DNA of 43,775 nucleotides from the NCBI GenBank assembly GCA_934589225.1, contig CAKTNS010000023.1:1-43775 (forward strand). Reading direction: 5' to 3'. The notes below the pieces were generated by a model. It was given only the letters and a program-made list of their open reading frames with translations, was not told the DNA's origin and did no database searches. Each line of letters opens with the position of its first letter. Positions within the stretch are counted from its first letter, which is position 1. The translations under genes were made by a program, and so were the position numbers. The stretch comes from an uncultured Oscillospiraceae bacterium (lineage in GTDB: Bacteria > Bacillota > Clostridia > Oscillospirales > Oscillospiraceae). Shown here piece after piece: positions 25,625-33,973 of the stretch.

Positions 25625-26418
25625 ATCTGCTGTTCTGCATCAATGCCAAATTCCGGCCCCTGCTGTGCCAGTGCCTCCGGTCCGTCGTCCTCCACGGCGG
25701 GGAGGAGGGGTACGATGCCTATATCCTCCACTCCGATTTAAGCCCCGAGGATATGGAGGCCATCCGGCAGGTCAGCCCCCGGGTACACTGCGTCTTTCTC
25801 CCGGTGGCCCCGGAACTCTTTGACGGCTTTCCGGAGCGGAAGCGCTACCCCAGGCAGATCTACTACCGCCTGGCGGCCCCTCTGCTGCTGCCCCGGGACC
25901 TGGACCGGATCTTATACCTGGATGTGGACACCCTGGTGATCAACCCCTTGAAAAGCTTTTATACCATGGATTTTGAGGGCAATTATTATATCGCCTGCAC
26001 CCACATCCGGGAGGCCCTGACAAAGCTCAACGACCTGCGGCTGAAAGTACCGGAGGGCTCCCCCTATGTAAACACCGGGGTCCTGATGCTGAACCTCCCG
26101 GCTCTGCGGCAGAACCTGACCATGGACCTGATCCGTGACACGGCCCTGGAAAAAATCGACACCTTCTGGCTGCCGGACCAGGACCTGCTGACCGTCATGC
26201 ACGGGGACAAGATCCTCCTGGCCGATGCCCAGAAGTTTAACCTCAGCGACCGCATCCTGAACTTCTACAACGCCGACCCCCGAAACCCCCGCCACGACCT
26301 GGCCTGGGTCCGGAAAAACACGGTGGTTGTCCACTTCTGCGGCAAAAACCGGCCCTGGAACCCTCATTATGTGGGCACACTGGGCATTTTCTACCAGGAA
26401 CTGCTGAAGGAGCAATGA
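25621..26418 (+). CDS. Family 8 glycosyltransferase
   Basis: A 265-residue GT8-type transferase. The metal-binding DxD motif is DVDT at 101-104, and the C-terminal VVHFCGKNRPWN carries the family's His. It uses a sugar nucleotide to extend a glycan, with an unknown acceptor. Its ATG overlaps the ftsH stop (ATGA), so the two are co-translated, but a functional link to FtsH is only inferred. A strong terminator follows. Confidence 0.88.
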   Translation: MNLLFCINAKFRPLLCQCLRSVVLHGGEEGYDAYILHSDLSPEDMEAIRQVSPRVHCVFLPVAPELFDGFPERKRYPRQIYYRLAAPLLLPRDLDRILYLDVDTLVINPLKSFYTMDFEGNYYIACTHIREALTKLNDLRLKVPEGSPYVNTGVLMLNLPALRQNLTMDLIRDTALEKIDTFWLPDQDLLTVMHGDKILLADAQKFNLSDRILNFYNADPRNPRHDLAWVRKNTVVVHFCGKNRPWNPHYVGTLGIFYQELLKEQ

Positions 26419-26427
26419 GCAAACCGC

Positions 26428-26461
26428 AAACCGCCGCCCCAAACCAAAGGGCGGCGGTTTT
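26428..26461 (+). terminator. Terminator of the ftsH operon
   Basis: AAACCGCCGCCC (26428-26439) and GGGCGGCGGTTT (26449-26460) make a perfect 12-bp stem with a short loop and a trailing T. It starts 9 bases past the glycosyltransferase stop codon. Confidence 0.85.
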
Positions 26462-26486
26462 GCGTGCAGCGGGAAGACAAATGGGC

Positions 26487-27218
26487 AGTTGACAATTGAC
26501 AGTTGACAGTTTTTTGGAACAAACGCGGCACCTTTGCGCCTATTGTTCCTACAATGCGGGCGTGGTACCGCGCCTCATCCACCGCCTGCGGCGGTCCCCC
26601 TTCCCCGAAGGGGAAGGTTTTGGTGCAGACCTTCACGCCGTACTGGAAAACCAGAGCCCTGAAAGCACGGAACAAGAGCTTCCCTTGGGGGAAGCTGGCT
26701 CGCCTGGGCGAGCCTGATGAGGGCCGCGGGGCGGCGTGAAATACTGTAGAAACAGTAGGCGAATCCGTAGAAACGCCCCTCTTGCCTCTCCCTATGGGAG
26801 AGGTGGCCGAGCGCAGCGAGGACGGAGAGGGTCAACGTTGATGATTTAGGTGGACGTTCTCATTCAAAAAACGCTGCAAGGCCCTCTCAGTCTCGGCTGC
26901 GCCGAGCCAGCTCTCCCAGAGGGAGAGCCAAGACCCTCTCAGTCACCTGCGGTGACAGCTCTCCCAGAGGGAGAGCCAAGGGTGCTTTTCCGATTTGTTT
27001 CTACCTCTGCGCCCGTTGTTCCTACAATGTAGAACGTGGTACTGCGCCTCATCCACCGCCTATGGCGGTCCCCCTTCCCCAAAGGGGAAGGTTTTGGGCG
27101 TGGTTCCTTTCATCCGCACGGGTGATATTGGAAATGCCCCCGGAACGGCACATAGGCCGTTCCCTACATACTTTAACGGACGGATACAAATAAACAACGT
27201 TGGTCGCCCCAATAATTG
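26487..27218. repeat. Intergenic repeat mosaic between convergent genes
   Basis: No gene is supported. In order: heptad array (26487-26515), family-2 right half (about 26531-26632), family-2 left half (about 26680-26755), family-1 element with an extra half (26781-26982), another family-2 right half (about 27004-27096), a GGAACGGC/GCCGTTCC palindrome (27142-27162), and a heptad array running from 27212 into the truncated toxin gene. The halves are rearranged relative to the full family-2 copy at 32951-33132. Confidence 0.75.
26781..26982 (-). repeat. Family-1 double-hairpin element with an extra end
   Basis: 26781-26932 is a full short element, with both end hairpins, the ribosome-site-like GGAGAGGG and a retained ATG, and the core ATTCAAAAAACG. 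26933-26982 is a second copy of one end in which the inner hairpin CTCGG-CTGCG-CCGAG is replaced by GTCACC-TGC-GGTGAC, keeping the pairing with different bases. Confidence 0.75.
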
Positions 27219-27320
27219 TCAATTGTTAATTGTCAATTTTCGCACCGTTCCCTGCGGTTTCGCTGACAGGTTTATATCCCCCAGCGCCAGATCGGTGATT
27301 TTTACGTTGTATTTCTTCAT
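27219..27320 (-). pseudogene. Truncated RelE/ParE-type toxin
   Basis: The ATG at 27320 overlaps the antitoxin stop (ATGA), the normal layout of the toxin gene. The frame starts MKKYNVKITDLALGDI, as expected for the first strand and helix of RelE/ParE-superfamily toxins, then runs into unrelated sequence and stops after 33 residues inside a heptad repeat (last residues KLTINN). The catalytic C-terminal two-thirds is missing. Confidence 0.65.
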
Positions 27321-27622
27321 GTATGCCGCTTTCTGAACTCCGCAAAGGCGCTTTCGGCATCCTGGGTGTTTCCGGATTCCGCATCCTCCAGCCCGGCCCG
27401 GATGGCTCCCCGGAGCTGTTGGGCGGTCATTTTGTCTGCGTTTACACTGTCCGGCGCTTTGGGCAGCGCAACGGCAAAGGGGATGCTTCCGGTCAGTGCG
27501 ATTTGCCGTAAAAACATATCCACAGCCGTGGACATGGGAACGCCCAGCTGCTTTAATACATCCTCCGCCTGCTGCTTGACCGCGGGATTTACGCGAAGAT
27601 TCATTGTAGTGGTCTTTTCCAT
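27317..27622 (-). CDS. RelB/DinJ family antitoxin
   Basis: A 101-residue protein with a ribbon-helix-helix N-terminus (MEKTTTMNLRVNPAVKQQAEDVLKQLGVPMSTAVDMFLRQ is split across residues 1-40 of the DinJ pattern). I chose MEKTTT at 27622 because AAAGGAGG lies 9 bases upstream. A perfect 29-bp palindrome sits just upstream and is the likely operator. Its toxin partner is truncated, leaving it an orphan antitoxin. Confidence 0.85.
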   Translation of the reverse strand: MEKTTTMNLRVNPAVKQQAEDVLKQLGVPMSTAVDMFLRQIALTGSIPFAVALPKAPDSVNADKMTAQQLRGAIRAGLEDAESGNTQDAESAFAEFRKRHT

Positions 27623-27641
27623 GGTCGTCGCCTCCTTTGAA

Positions 27642-27670
27642 TACTTGTAACGCAATTTGCGTTACAAGTA
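27642..27670. promoter_or_regulatory. Perfect 29-bp palindromic operator of the antitoxin gene
   Basis: TACTTGTAACGCAA (27642-27655), a central T, and TTGCGTTACAAGTA (27657-27670) are exact inverted repeats. They lie 19 bases upstream of the antitoxin start, over where its promoter must be, so the ribbon-helix-helix antitoxin probably represses its own gene here. Confidence 0.8.
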
Positions 27671-27691
27671 AAGCTTTATTGATGGAAGAAT

Positions 27692-27716
27692 GGGGGAGAG
27701 CGGTGCGCTCTCCCCC
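27692..27716 (-). terminator. Hairpin after cyuA
   Basis: GGGGGAGAGC (27692-27701) and GCTCTCCCCC (27707-27716) form a perfect 10-bp stem just past the cyuA stop codon. The T run on the minus strand is poor (ATTCTTCC), so termination may be partial. Confidence 0.6.
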
Positions 27717-27723
27717 GGCGTTC

Positions 27724-28995
27724 TCAATGGCACTGGTGCAGCATCAGGTTCAGAATTTCCACGTCGGTGGTCTTCATGCCCACCCGGCCCACGTAGCCGG
27801 TGCTGCGGATGGTTTCTTCGATGTCCTCCTGGATGATGCCCTCGCCGGGTTTGAAGACCCGGCCCTTCATGCTCAGCTCATAGCCCAGAATGGCCGCGTC
27901 CAGGGCGGAGGCGATTTTGGCGGCGCAGGAGGATTTGGCACCGTCGCAGATGATGCCGCCTACGTTGCCGATGGTGTTGACGATGGTGCGGCAGATGGCC
28001 TGGTAGTCGCCGCCGGCCAGATAGGTGATGCCGGCCCCCGCGCCGCAGGCGGCGGTGACGGCGCCGCAGAAGGCGGAGAGGCTGCCGATGTAGTGCTTCT
28101 GATAGATGGATACCAGGTTGGAGATCAGCAGAGCCCGGTAGAGCTCTTCCGGACTCTTGCCCCACTCCCGGGCATACTCCACCACGGGCAGAGAGACCGT
28201 CAGGCCCTGGTTGCCGCTGCCGGAGTTGATGACCACCGGCAGGGAGCAGCCGTTCATCCGGGCATCGGACCCGGCGGCGGCCCGGGCCCGGGCCCGGACC
28301 TTGATGTCCTGACCGTAGCATTCAAGCAAGGTCCGGCCCACCTGGGCCCCATAGGGATTGTTCAGGCCCTCCTGGGAGATTTTTTCATTGGCGGTGATCT
28401 GCCGGTCCAGCAGCGCCCGGACCCGGGCAAGGTCCACGGTGTTGGCAAAGTCCAGGATGGAGGATACGTCCATGCCCGCCAGATCCAATGTCTCCTTCTT
28501 TTCAATGGGGTCGTTTCTGTAAAGAACTTCCCCGTCCCGGAGAATCTTGGTGATCAGGGTGTGGCGGTTGACGATGGTCACCTGGGCGCTGTGGTCCCCG
28601 GCGTGGGCCAGAATGTCGATGTAGAGATTGGCCACGCCCTCCTGGAGCTTGCAGCAAAGGAAGTCGGTTTTGGCCAGGGCCTGGGCCTTTTCGATGTGGG
28701 CCGAGGTCACGGATTCCAGCACCTTCAGGTCCTCCTCCGCGTTACCGCCCACGGCACCCAGGATCACCGCCATCTCAATGCCCACCAGACCTCCGGAGTT
28801 GGGGATGGTGACGCTTTTGACGTTTTTAATAATATTGCCGCTGCAATACAGCTCCATGCGCTCCGGAAACTGGCCCAATACATTCCGGACCTTGGCCGCG
28901 GCGTAGGCCAGGGCAATGGGCTCCGTGCAGCCCAGGGCGGGCACCAGCTCGGTATTGAGGATTTCCAGGAATTGCTCTTGTGTCTTTTGATCCAT
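27724..28995 (-). CDS. cyuA: L-cysteine desulfidase (CyuA/UPF0597 family)
   Basis: A 423-residue Fe-S enzyme of the cysteine desulfidase family that breaks L-cysteine into pyruvate, ammonia and sulfide. Family features seen: LGCTEPIALAYAAA (Cys23), a CCKL segment, INSGSGNQG, and IICDGAKSSCAAK, which supply cluster cysteines. I place the start at MDQKTQ (28995), with AAGGAG 9 bases upstream; the longer frame includes non-coding bases. It lies next to a signalling operon, with no visible amino-acid transporter. Confidence 0.88.
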   Translation of the reverse strand: MDQKTQEQFLEILNTELVPALGCTEPIALAYAAAKVRNVLGQFPERMELYCSGNIIKNVKSVTIPNSGGLVGIEMAVILGAVGGNAEEDLKVLESVTSAHIEKAQALAKTDFLCCKLQEGVANLYIDILAHAGDHSAQVTIVNRHTLITKILRDGEVLYRNDPIEKKETLDLAGMDVSSILDFANTVDLARVRALLDRQITANEKISQEGLNNPYGAQVGRTLLECYGQDIKVRARARAAAGSDARMNGCSLPVVINSGSGNQGLTVSLPVVEYAREWGKSPEELYRALLISNLVSIYQKHYIGSLSAFCGAVTAACGAGAGITYLAGGDYQAICRTIVNTIGNVGGIICDGAKSSCAAKIASALDAAILGYELSMKGRVFKPGEGIIQEDIEETIRSTGYVGRVGMKTTDVEILNLMLHQCH

Positions 28996-29114
28996 GTCGG
29001 CGTTCTCCTTATATAGTCCTCCGGCGGAGGGCGTTTCTTCGTTTGATTCCCACCCATCATACCATTTTCCGGCATTTTTCGCAATACCGCCCCCACATAA
29101 AAAACAGTCCCGGC

Positions 29115-29143
29115 TTGCGTATGGCCCGGCTTTTCGGTATAAT
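29115..29143 (+). promoter_or_regulatory. Promoter of the three-gene sensor operon
   Basis: TTGCGT (29115-29120) and a perfect TATAAT (29138-29143) have a 17-bp spacer, 29 bases before the first gene. Confidence 0.75.
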
Positions 29144-29172
29144 AAACGAAAAAGAGGGGAGGGGATGCCGGG

Positions 29173-30849
29173 ATGAAAAACAGGAAGCAGCTGGCGCTGC
29201 TGCTTGCGGCGGTGCTGACCGCCTATACCTGCCGGATGATCCCCAAGTTTGCGGTAGGAGAATGGGCCCTTCAATTGTCGGAGCCTTTGAGTCTGCTGCG
29301 AAGCGTGATCTACCTGACGCTGTTCATGGGCTGGGGCTGTTCTCTAAAAAAGCGCATCCGGCAGCGGTGGGCCCGGCGGTATATGGTGGGGGCCGCGGGG
29401 CTGATGGTCTTCTGGCTCTTTGTGAGGACTTTCAAGTTCTTCTTTGCAGCGGAGCCGGTGGAATATCGGTATCTGTGGTATCTGTATTATGTGCCCATGC
29501 TGTTTCTGCCCTGCACCGCCCTGTCGGTGGCCCTGACCATCGGGGAGCGGGACGATCGGGCAGCGCCCCGGCAGAGCCGGTGGCTGTGGGCCCTGTCCGG
29601 GGCGCTGCTGGCGCTGGTGCTGAGCAATGATGCCCACTTTCTGATGTTTCGCTTCCCGGAGGGGGAGGGGTTCTTTCAGTGGAGTGACCACGATTATTCC
29701 TATGGCCCCCTGTTCCGGCTGGCCACTCTTTGGCAGGTGGGCATTTCCCTGGGGGCCTTTGGGCTGCTGCTGAAAAAATGCCGCCTGCCGGGGAAGCGGG
29801 GCTACCTGTGGCTTCCGGCCATTCCCCTGGGCTGCGCCATGGTGTATTTGGCCCTTTACGGCTTCGGGTTCTCCTGGTTTTTCCTGTTCTTTGGAGACCT
29901 GACCGTGGTCCAGTGCCTGCTGGGGGCGGCGACCTTGGAAAGCTGCATCCAGTGCGGGCTCATCCACTCCAACGCCCGCTACGGGTCTTTGTTTGAGGCG
30001 GTACACGGCTGCTCCGCCCAGATCACCGACCGGGACTTTGCCCTGCGCTACAGGGCCTCCGATGCCACCCCTTTTACCGAGCAGCAGATGCGCGCCGCGG
30101 TCCGGGGCCCCCTTCGGCTGCCGGATGGCCGGGTGCTCCACACCATGCCGGTCAGCGGGGGCTACGCCCTGTGGACCGAGGACAACAGAGGATTGCTGGC
30201 CCTGACGGAGGAATTGGAAGAGCTCCGGGAGGAGCTGAAGGACCGGGGCAGGCTCCTGCGCCAGGAATACGGCCTGGAGCGGGGCCGCCGGAAGGTGGAG
30301 GAGCAGAACCGGCTGTATGACTTGCTTCAATCCGTGACCCAGAAGCAGATCGACGGCATTGCGGCCCTGGAAAAGGCGTACCGCCAGACCCCGGACAAAA
30401 CGGAGGCCCGGAACATTCTGGCCCAGATCGCCGTGCTGTGCTGCTTCATCAAGCGCAGAAAGCATCTGGCCCTGTCCAATTATCGGGACCATCGGATTTC
30501 CGCCCCGGAGCTCCGGGGGGCCTTCCGGGAGTCCATGCAGACCCTGGAGCTGCTGGGGGTGGCCCACAGCTTTTATATGGAGGAAGGGGTTGCCCCGGAG
30601 GGGGCGGAAGCCGGGGCGATGTATGATTTCTTTGAAGGGGTCATTGAGGGGGCCTTGCCGGAATTACAGGCGGTGAATGTGCGCATTTCCAGAGTCCGTG
30701 GCCTTCTTCGCCTGACCATCACGGCGGAAACGTCCAAGGATCTGTCTGTTCTTTCTCGGGACTTTCCCGGGGCGGAGATTGAATGTGACGAAGGCGAGTG
30801 GAGCTGCCTGCTGAAACTGGGGGAGGAGGGAAGCTATGAAATCCTTTGA
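29173..30849 (+). CDS. Membrane sensor protein lacking a complete kinase domain
   Basis: A 558-residue protein. About seven membrane helices fill residues 1-265, resembling the 7TM sensor modules of histidine kinases. A coiled coil follows (about 340-405, LTEELEELREELKDRGRLL), then a 150-residue C-terminal domain whose end (RISRVRGLLRLTITAE) looks like a degenerate ATPase fold with no N- or G-boxes. It overlaps the true kinase gene by 14 bases, so it is likely the ligand-sensing or modulating partner of that kinase. Confidence 0.7.
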   Translation: MKNRKQLALLLAAVLTAYTCRMIPKFAVGEWALQLSEPLSLLRSVIYLTLFMGWGCSLKKRIRQRWARRYMVGAAGLMVFWLFVRTFKFFFAAEPVEYRYLWYLYYVPMLFLPCTALSVALTIGERDDRAAPRQSRWLWALSGALLALVLSNDAHFLMFRFPEGEGFFQWSDHDYSYGPLFRLATLWQVGISLGAFGLLLKKCRLPGKRGYLWLPAIPLGCAMVYLALYGFGFSWFFLFFGDLTVVQCLLGAATLESCIQCGLIHSNARYGSLFEAVHGCSAQITDRDFALRYRASDATPFTEQQMRAAVRGPLRLPDGRVLHTMPVSGGYALWTEDNRGLLALTEELEELREELKDRGRLLRQEYGLERGRRKVEEQNRLYDLLQSVTQKQIDGIAALEKAYRQTPDKTEARNILAQIAVLCCFIKRRKHLALSNYRDHRISAPELRGAFRESMQTLELLGVAHSFYMEEGVAPEGAEAGAMYDFFEGVIEGALPELQAVNVRISRVRGLLRLTITAETSKDLSVLSRDFPGAEIECDEGEWSCLLKLGEEGSYEIL

Positions 30850-32098
30850 TGCTTTGCCCGCCCCCTGCCGCAGCTTCCTGCTCTTTTGGATGTTTACGCT
30901 GCTGGTGGCGGAGCTGTATCTGCTGGTTCGGAAAGCCATCCAGCGGGCACCCCAAGGGCGGTATCCCCTGTCTATTTTGATGATTGGGGCCCATCTGTTT
31001 TTTCTGCAAATCTTCTCCCCGGGCTACGGCGGCTCTCTGGCCCTGCCCTGGGCCTGGGGGGTGGGGGACATCCTGGTTTCGACCCTCCATTTATACAGGG
31101 CCTTCCCCCAAGAAAAACGGCGGGCGGCGGCCACCCTTTCCGCCAGGTCTATTATAGAGGCCACGGACGATCTGCCCATGGGGGTCTGCTTTTCCGATGC
31201 GAAGGGCCGGGTGACGCTGTGCAACAACACCATGGGGGGCCTTCTCAACCAGCTCACCGGGGGCTATCCCCAGGTTCTGGAGGAGATCACCGCCGCCATC
31301 CAGAACCCGCCGGAGCCCGTAAGGCCGGAGCCCGAGGGCTGCCTACGGTTTCCCGACGGCAGCGTCTACCGCTTCACCGGCACGGACCTGACCGTGGACG
31401 GGGAGCCGGGATGGTACCAGCTCATGGCCCAGAACGTGACGGAACAGGTGGAGATCAACCGCCAGCTGGCCCGGCAGAATGAAAAGCTGAAAAAAACCAA
31501 CGGCAGGCTGCAAAAAATGTATGACCGCATTGCCGACGACATCCGGGAAAAGGAAAGCCTGGAATTTAAAATCTACATCCACGACACCATGGGCCGGTCT
31601 CTTCTGACCATTCAGGATATTATGAACAGCGGGGAGGAAACGGCCCAGAAGCTTCGCTCCCTGGAAGAGGCGGTGGCGGTGCTGTCAAGCCATCCCCCGG
31701 CGGCGGGGGAAGGGCTTTATGACGCGGTCCGCTCCTCCGAGGCCCTGGGGGTCCGCCTCATCATCACGGGGGCCCTGCCCCAGGGCAGCCCGGCGGAGAC
31801 CCTCTGCGTCCGGGCCGCCCGGGAGTGCGTCACCAACTGTATCCGCCACGCCAAGGGCACGGAGGTCCGGATGGACATCCGGCACCGGGGGGAATGCTGC
31901 ACCGTGACCTTTACCAACAACGGCGCAAAGCCCACGGGGCCCATTATAGAGGGCAGCGGCCTTTCTTCTCTGCGCAACAGCGTGGAGGCCTTCGGCGGGG
32001 AAATGGAGCTGTCCTGGGAAGGGGCCTTTGCCCTGATTTTGAAGTTACCCGGAAAGGAGCGAGACGATGAAAATCCGTATTGTGCTGGTGGAGGATGA
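30836..32098 (+). CDS. Sensor histidine kinase, NarL-partner type
   Basis: A 420-residue kinase. Two or three membrane helices lie in residues 13-90, a PAS-like domain at about 105-205, a coiled coil at 205-240, a phospho-acceptor-like region YIHDTMGRSL (His249), and an ATP-binding domain with N-box RECVTNCIRHA (Asn334) and G-box GSGLSSLR (373-380). The preceding gene and the regulator downstream overlap it, by 14 and 32 bases. GGAGGAGGG precedes the ATG. Confidence 0.85.
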   Translation: MKSFDALPAPCRSFLLFWMFTLLVAELYLLVRKAIQRAPQGRYPLSILMIGAHLFFLQIFSPGYGGSLALPWAWGVGDILVSTLHLYRAFPQEKRRAAATLSARSIIEATDDLPMGVCFSDAKGRVTLCNNTMGGLLNQLTGGYPQVLEEITAAIQNPPEPVRPEPEGCLRFPDGSVYRFTGTDLTVDGEPGWYQLMAQNVTEQVEINRQLARQNEKLKKTNGRLQKMYDRIADDIREKESLEFKIYIHDTMGRSLLTIQDIMNSGEETAQKLRSLEEAVAVLSSHPPAAGEGLYDAVRSSEALGVRLIITGALPQGSPAETLCVRAARECVTNCIRHAKGTEVRMDIRHRGECCTVTFTNNGAKPTGPIIEGSGLSSLRNSVEAFGGEMELSWEGAFALILKLPGKERDDENPYCAGGG

Positions 32099-32711
32099 CC
32101 CATACATCCGGCGTCATTTTATGGAGCGGCTTTCAGAGGAAGAGGAGTTCAGTCTTGTGGCCGCGGTGGGGGATGCCTTTGAGGCGGAAAAGCTCTGCGG
32201 CCCCACCGTAGACCTGGTGCTCATGGACGTGCTGACCCTCCACAAGCATTCAGGGCTGGCGGCGGGCAAGCGCATTCGCAGGGCCTTCCCCCACATCAAG
32301 GTGGTGATCATCACCTCCCTGGTAGACCCGGAGGTGCTGCTGCAAGCCAAACAGGGCTGCGCCGACAGTCTGTGGTACAAAGACCACGGCACCGACGCCA
32401 TCCTGGACGTGATCCGCCGGACCATGGCCGGGGAACACATTTTCCCGGACTTTTCCCCTGCGGTTGAAATGAAAAAGTGCATGTCCCAGGATTTTTCCCC
32501 CGCCCAGATCGAAATCCTCCGGGCCTTCATCAAGGGCTATACCTACCGGGAAATCGCGGAAAAATTCAACCTCTCCGTCAGCGGTGTCCGCTATAACATT
32601 GCGGAAATGGTCCGCATCGGCGGCTTCAAAAACAAAGAGGAGCTGACCACCACCGCCATTGAAAACAAGCTGGTCATCACTACGCTGGAGGACGGGGAAG
32701 AGGAAACGTAA
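32067..32711 (+). CDS. NarL/LuxR-type response regulator
   Basis: A 214-residue two-domain regulator. The receiver domain has the acid pocket EDD (9-11), phospho-acceptor Asp54 (LMDVL) and Lys105; the C-terminal helix-turn-helix spans about 143-200 (AQIEILRAFIKGYTYREIAE). It is the partner of the kinase upstream, overlapping it by 32 bases with AAAGGAG as its own ribosome site. Its targets are unknown; a heptad array starts 4 bases past its stop. Confidence 0.88.
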   Translation: MKIRIVLVEDDPYIRRHFMERLSEEEEFSLVAAVGDAFEAEKLCGPTVDLVLMDVLTLHKHSGLAAGKRIRRAFPHIKVVIITSLVDPEVLLQAKQGCADSLWYKDHGTDAILDVIRRTMAGEHIFPDFSPAVEMKKCMSQDFSPAQIEILRAFIKGYTYREIAEKFNLSVSGVRYNIAEMVRIGGFKNKEELTTTAIENKLVITTLEDGEEET

Positions 32712-33134
32712 AGATTTGACAGTTGACAGTTTTTTTCAATTGACAATGGACAATTGACAATTGACAATTCTGCGTTTTGGGGCGTGGCCCCGGTTGTTCT
32801 TACAGGCCAAAAAACGGGGGTTTTTAAACTACGATGGTTGAAAAAACGGACGTATCAGTGAAACCGTAGGGAACGGCCTGTGTGCCGTTCCGGGAACCTA
32901 CCGGTTATCTCTCCGTCAGATTCAACGCAGAGCCTGCCGACACGGTACAAAAGCTTCCCTTGGGGGAAGCTGGCTCGCCCGAGGGCGAGCCTGATGAGGG
33001 CCGCGGGGCGGCGTGAAACATTGCAGGAACAGTGGGCGCAACACCTCTGCGCCTATTGTTGCTGCAATGCGGAACGTGGTACCGCACCTCGGTGCCGCCT
33101 GCGGCGGTCCCCTTTCCCCGAAGGGGAAGGTTAT
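32712..33134. repeat. Repeat region with full-length family-2 double-hairpin element
   Basis: 32715-32770 is a heptad array; 32866-32894 is a GGAACGGC palindrome. 32951-33132 is a complete family-2 element: left end hairpins AGCTTCCC/GGGGAAGCT and GGCTCGCC/GGCGAGCC, right end hairpins CCGCC/GGCGG and TTCCCC/GGGGAA, and a core with inverted repeats CATTGCAGGAACAGTGGGCG and the complement of CGCCTATTGTTGCTGCAATG. No gene is supported. Confidence 0.75.
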
Positions 33135-33178
33135 AAAAACCCCCGGAGCGGCGGGAATTGGCCGGTCCGGGGGCTTTT
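33135..33178 (-). terminator. Terminator of the proline operon
   Basis: CCCCCGGA (33140-33147) and TCCGGGGG (33166-33173) pair, with A and T runs outside. On the minus strand it starts right after the proC stop and ends in a T run (TTTTT at 33135-33139), so it closes the proB-proA-proC operon. Confidence 0.8.
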
Positions 33179-33961
33179 TTATAGCAAATCTTTATTTTTC
33201 TGGAACGTATTCATGACGCACTCCATCACCGCACCACGGAAGCCGTGGGTTTCCAGGGTTTTGACGCCGACGATGGTGCTGCCGCCGGGGGAGCAGACCG
33301 CGTCTTTCAGGGCGCCGGGGTGGTGGCCTGTGGCCAGGAGCATTTCCGCGGACCCGGCAAGGGTCATGGCGGCGTATTCCATGGCCTTGGCTCTGGGCAG
33401 GCCGCAGGCCACGGCCCCGTCGGCCAGGGCTTCGGCGAACATGTAGCAGAAGGCCGGGCCGCTGCCGGAGAGGGCGCTGGCCGCGTCCATGAGCCGCTCT
33501 TCCAGGGGGTCCAGCAGGCCGCAGAAGCCCATATCCGCCCGCCAGTCCCGCAGGGTCTCCCCGTCCACCAGGTCATTGTAGCAGTAGGGGATCACGCCCT
33601 TGCCCATGGCCGTGGGGGTGTTGGGCATGATGCGGATGATGGGAAGCCGGGTGCCGACCATGGCCTCCAGCTCTTCCATGGAGATTCCCGCCGCCATGGT
33701 GATGACCAGGGGCTTCCGCTCTTCTAAAATGCCTTGCAGGGGGGCCAGCACGTCCTTCACCATATAGGGCTTCACGGCGATAAAAATTCGGTCACACCGG
33801 GCCGCAATATCGGAAACCTCCGAATACCCGATGCCCCATTCCCCGGCCAGGGCCTTGGCCTTGCCGGAGCGGTCGGAGACCAGGATCTCCCGGGTGGCTT
33901 TGCTCAGTGCCTTGGCCACGGCCCCGCCCATGTTGCCGCAGCCGATAAATCCATATTTCAT
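33179..33961 (-). CDS. proC: Pyrroline-5-carboxylate reductase
   Basis: A 260-residue NAD(P)H-dependent enzyme doing the last step of proline synthesis. The Rossmann motif GFIGCGNMGGAVA opens the protein, and the family ends MPNTP and SGSGPAF with GLPRAKA are present. It is last in the proB-proA-proC operon, 12 bases after proA, with AGGAGG in the gap. Confidence 0.95.
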   Translation of the reverse strand: MKYGFIGCGNMGGAVAKALSKATREILVSDRSGKAKALAGEWGIGYSEVSDIAARCDRIFIAVKPYMVKDVLAPLQGILEERKPLVITMAAGISMEELEAMVGTRLPIIRIMPNTPTAMGKGVIPYCYNDLVDGETLRDWRADMGFCGLLDPLEERLMDAASALSGSGPAFCYMFAEALADGAVACGLPRAKAMEYAAMTLAGSAEMLLATGHHPGALKDAVCSPGGSTIVGVKTLETHGFRGAVMECVMNTFQKNKDLL

Positions 33962-33973
33962 AGAGGTTCCTCC

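Noticed and set aside
27637..29016. 459-codon plus frame over cyuA
   Set aside because: It is the antisense shadow of cyuA; its composition (Gly, Val, Asp, His) is typical of such shadows.
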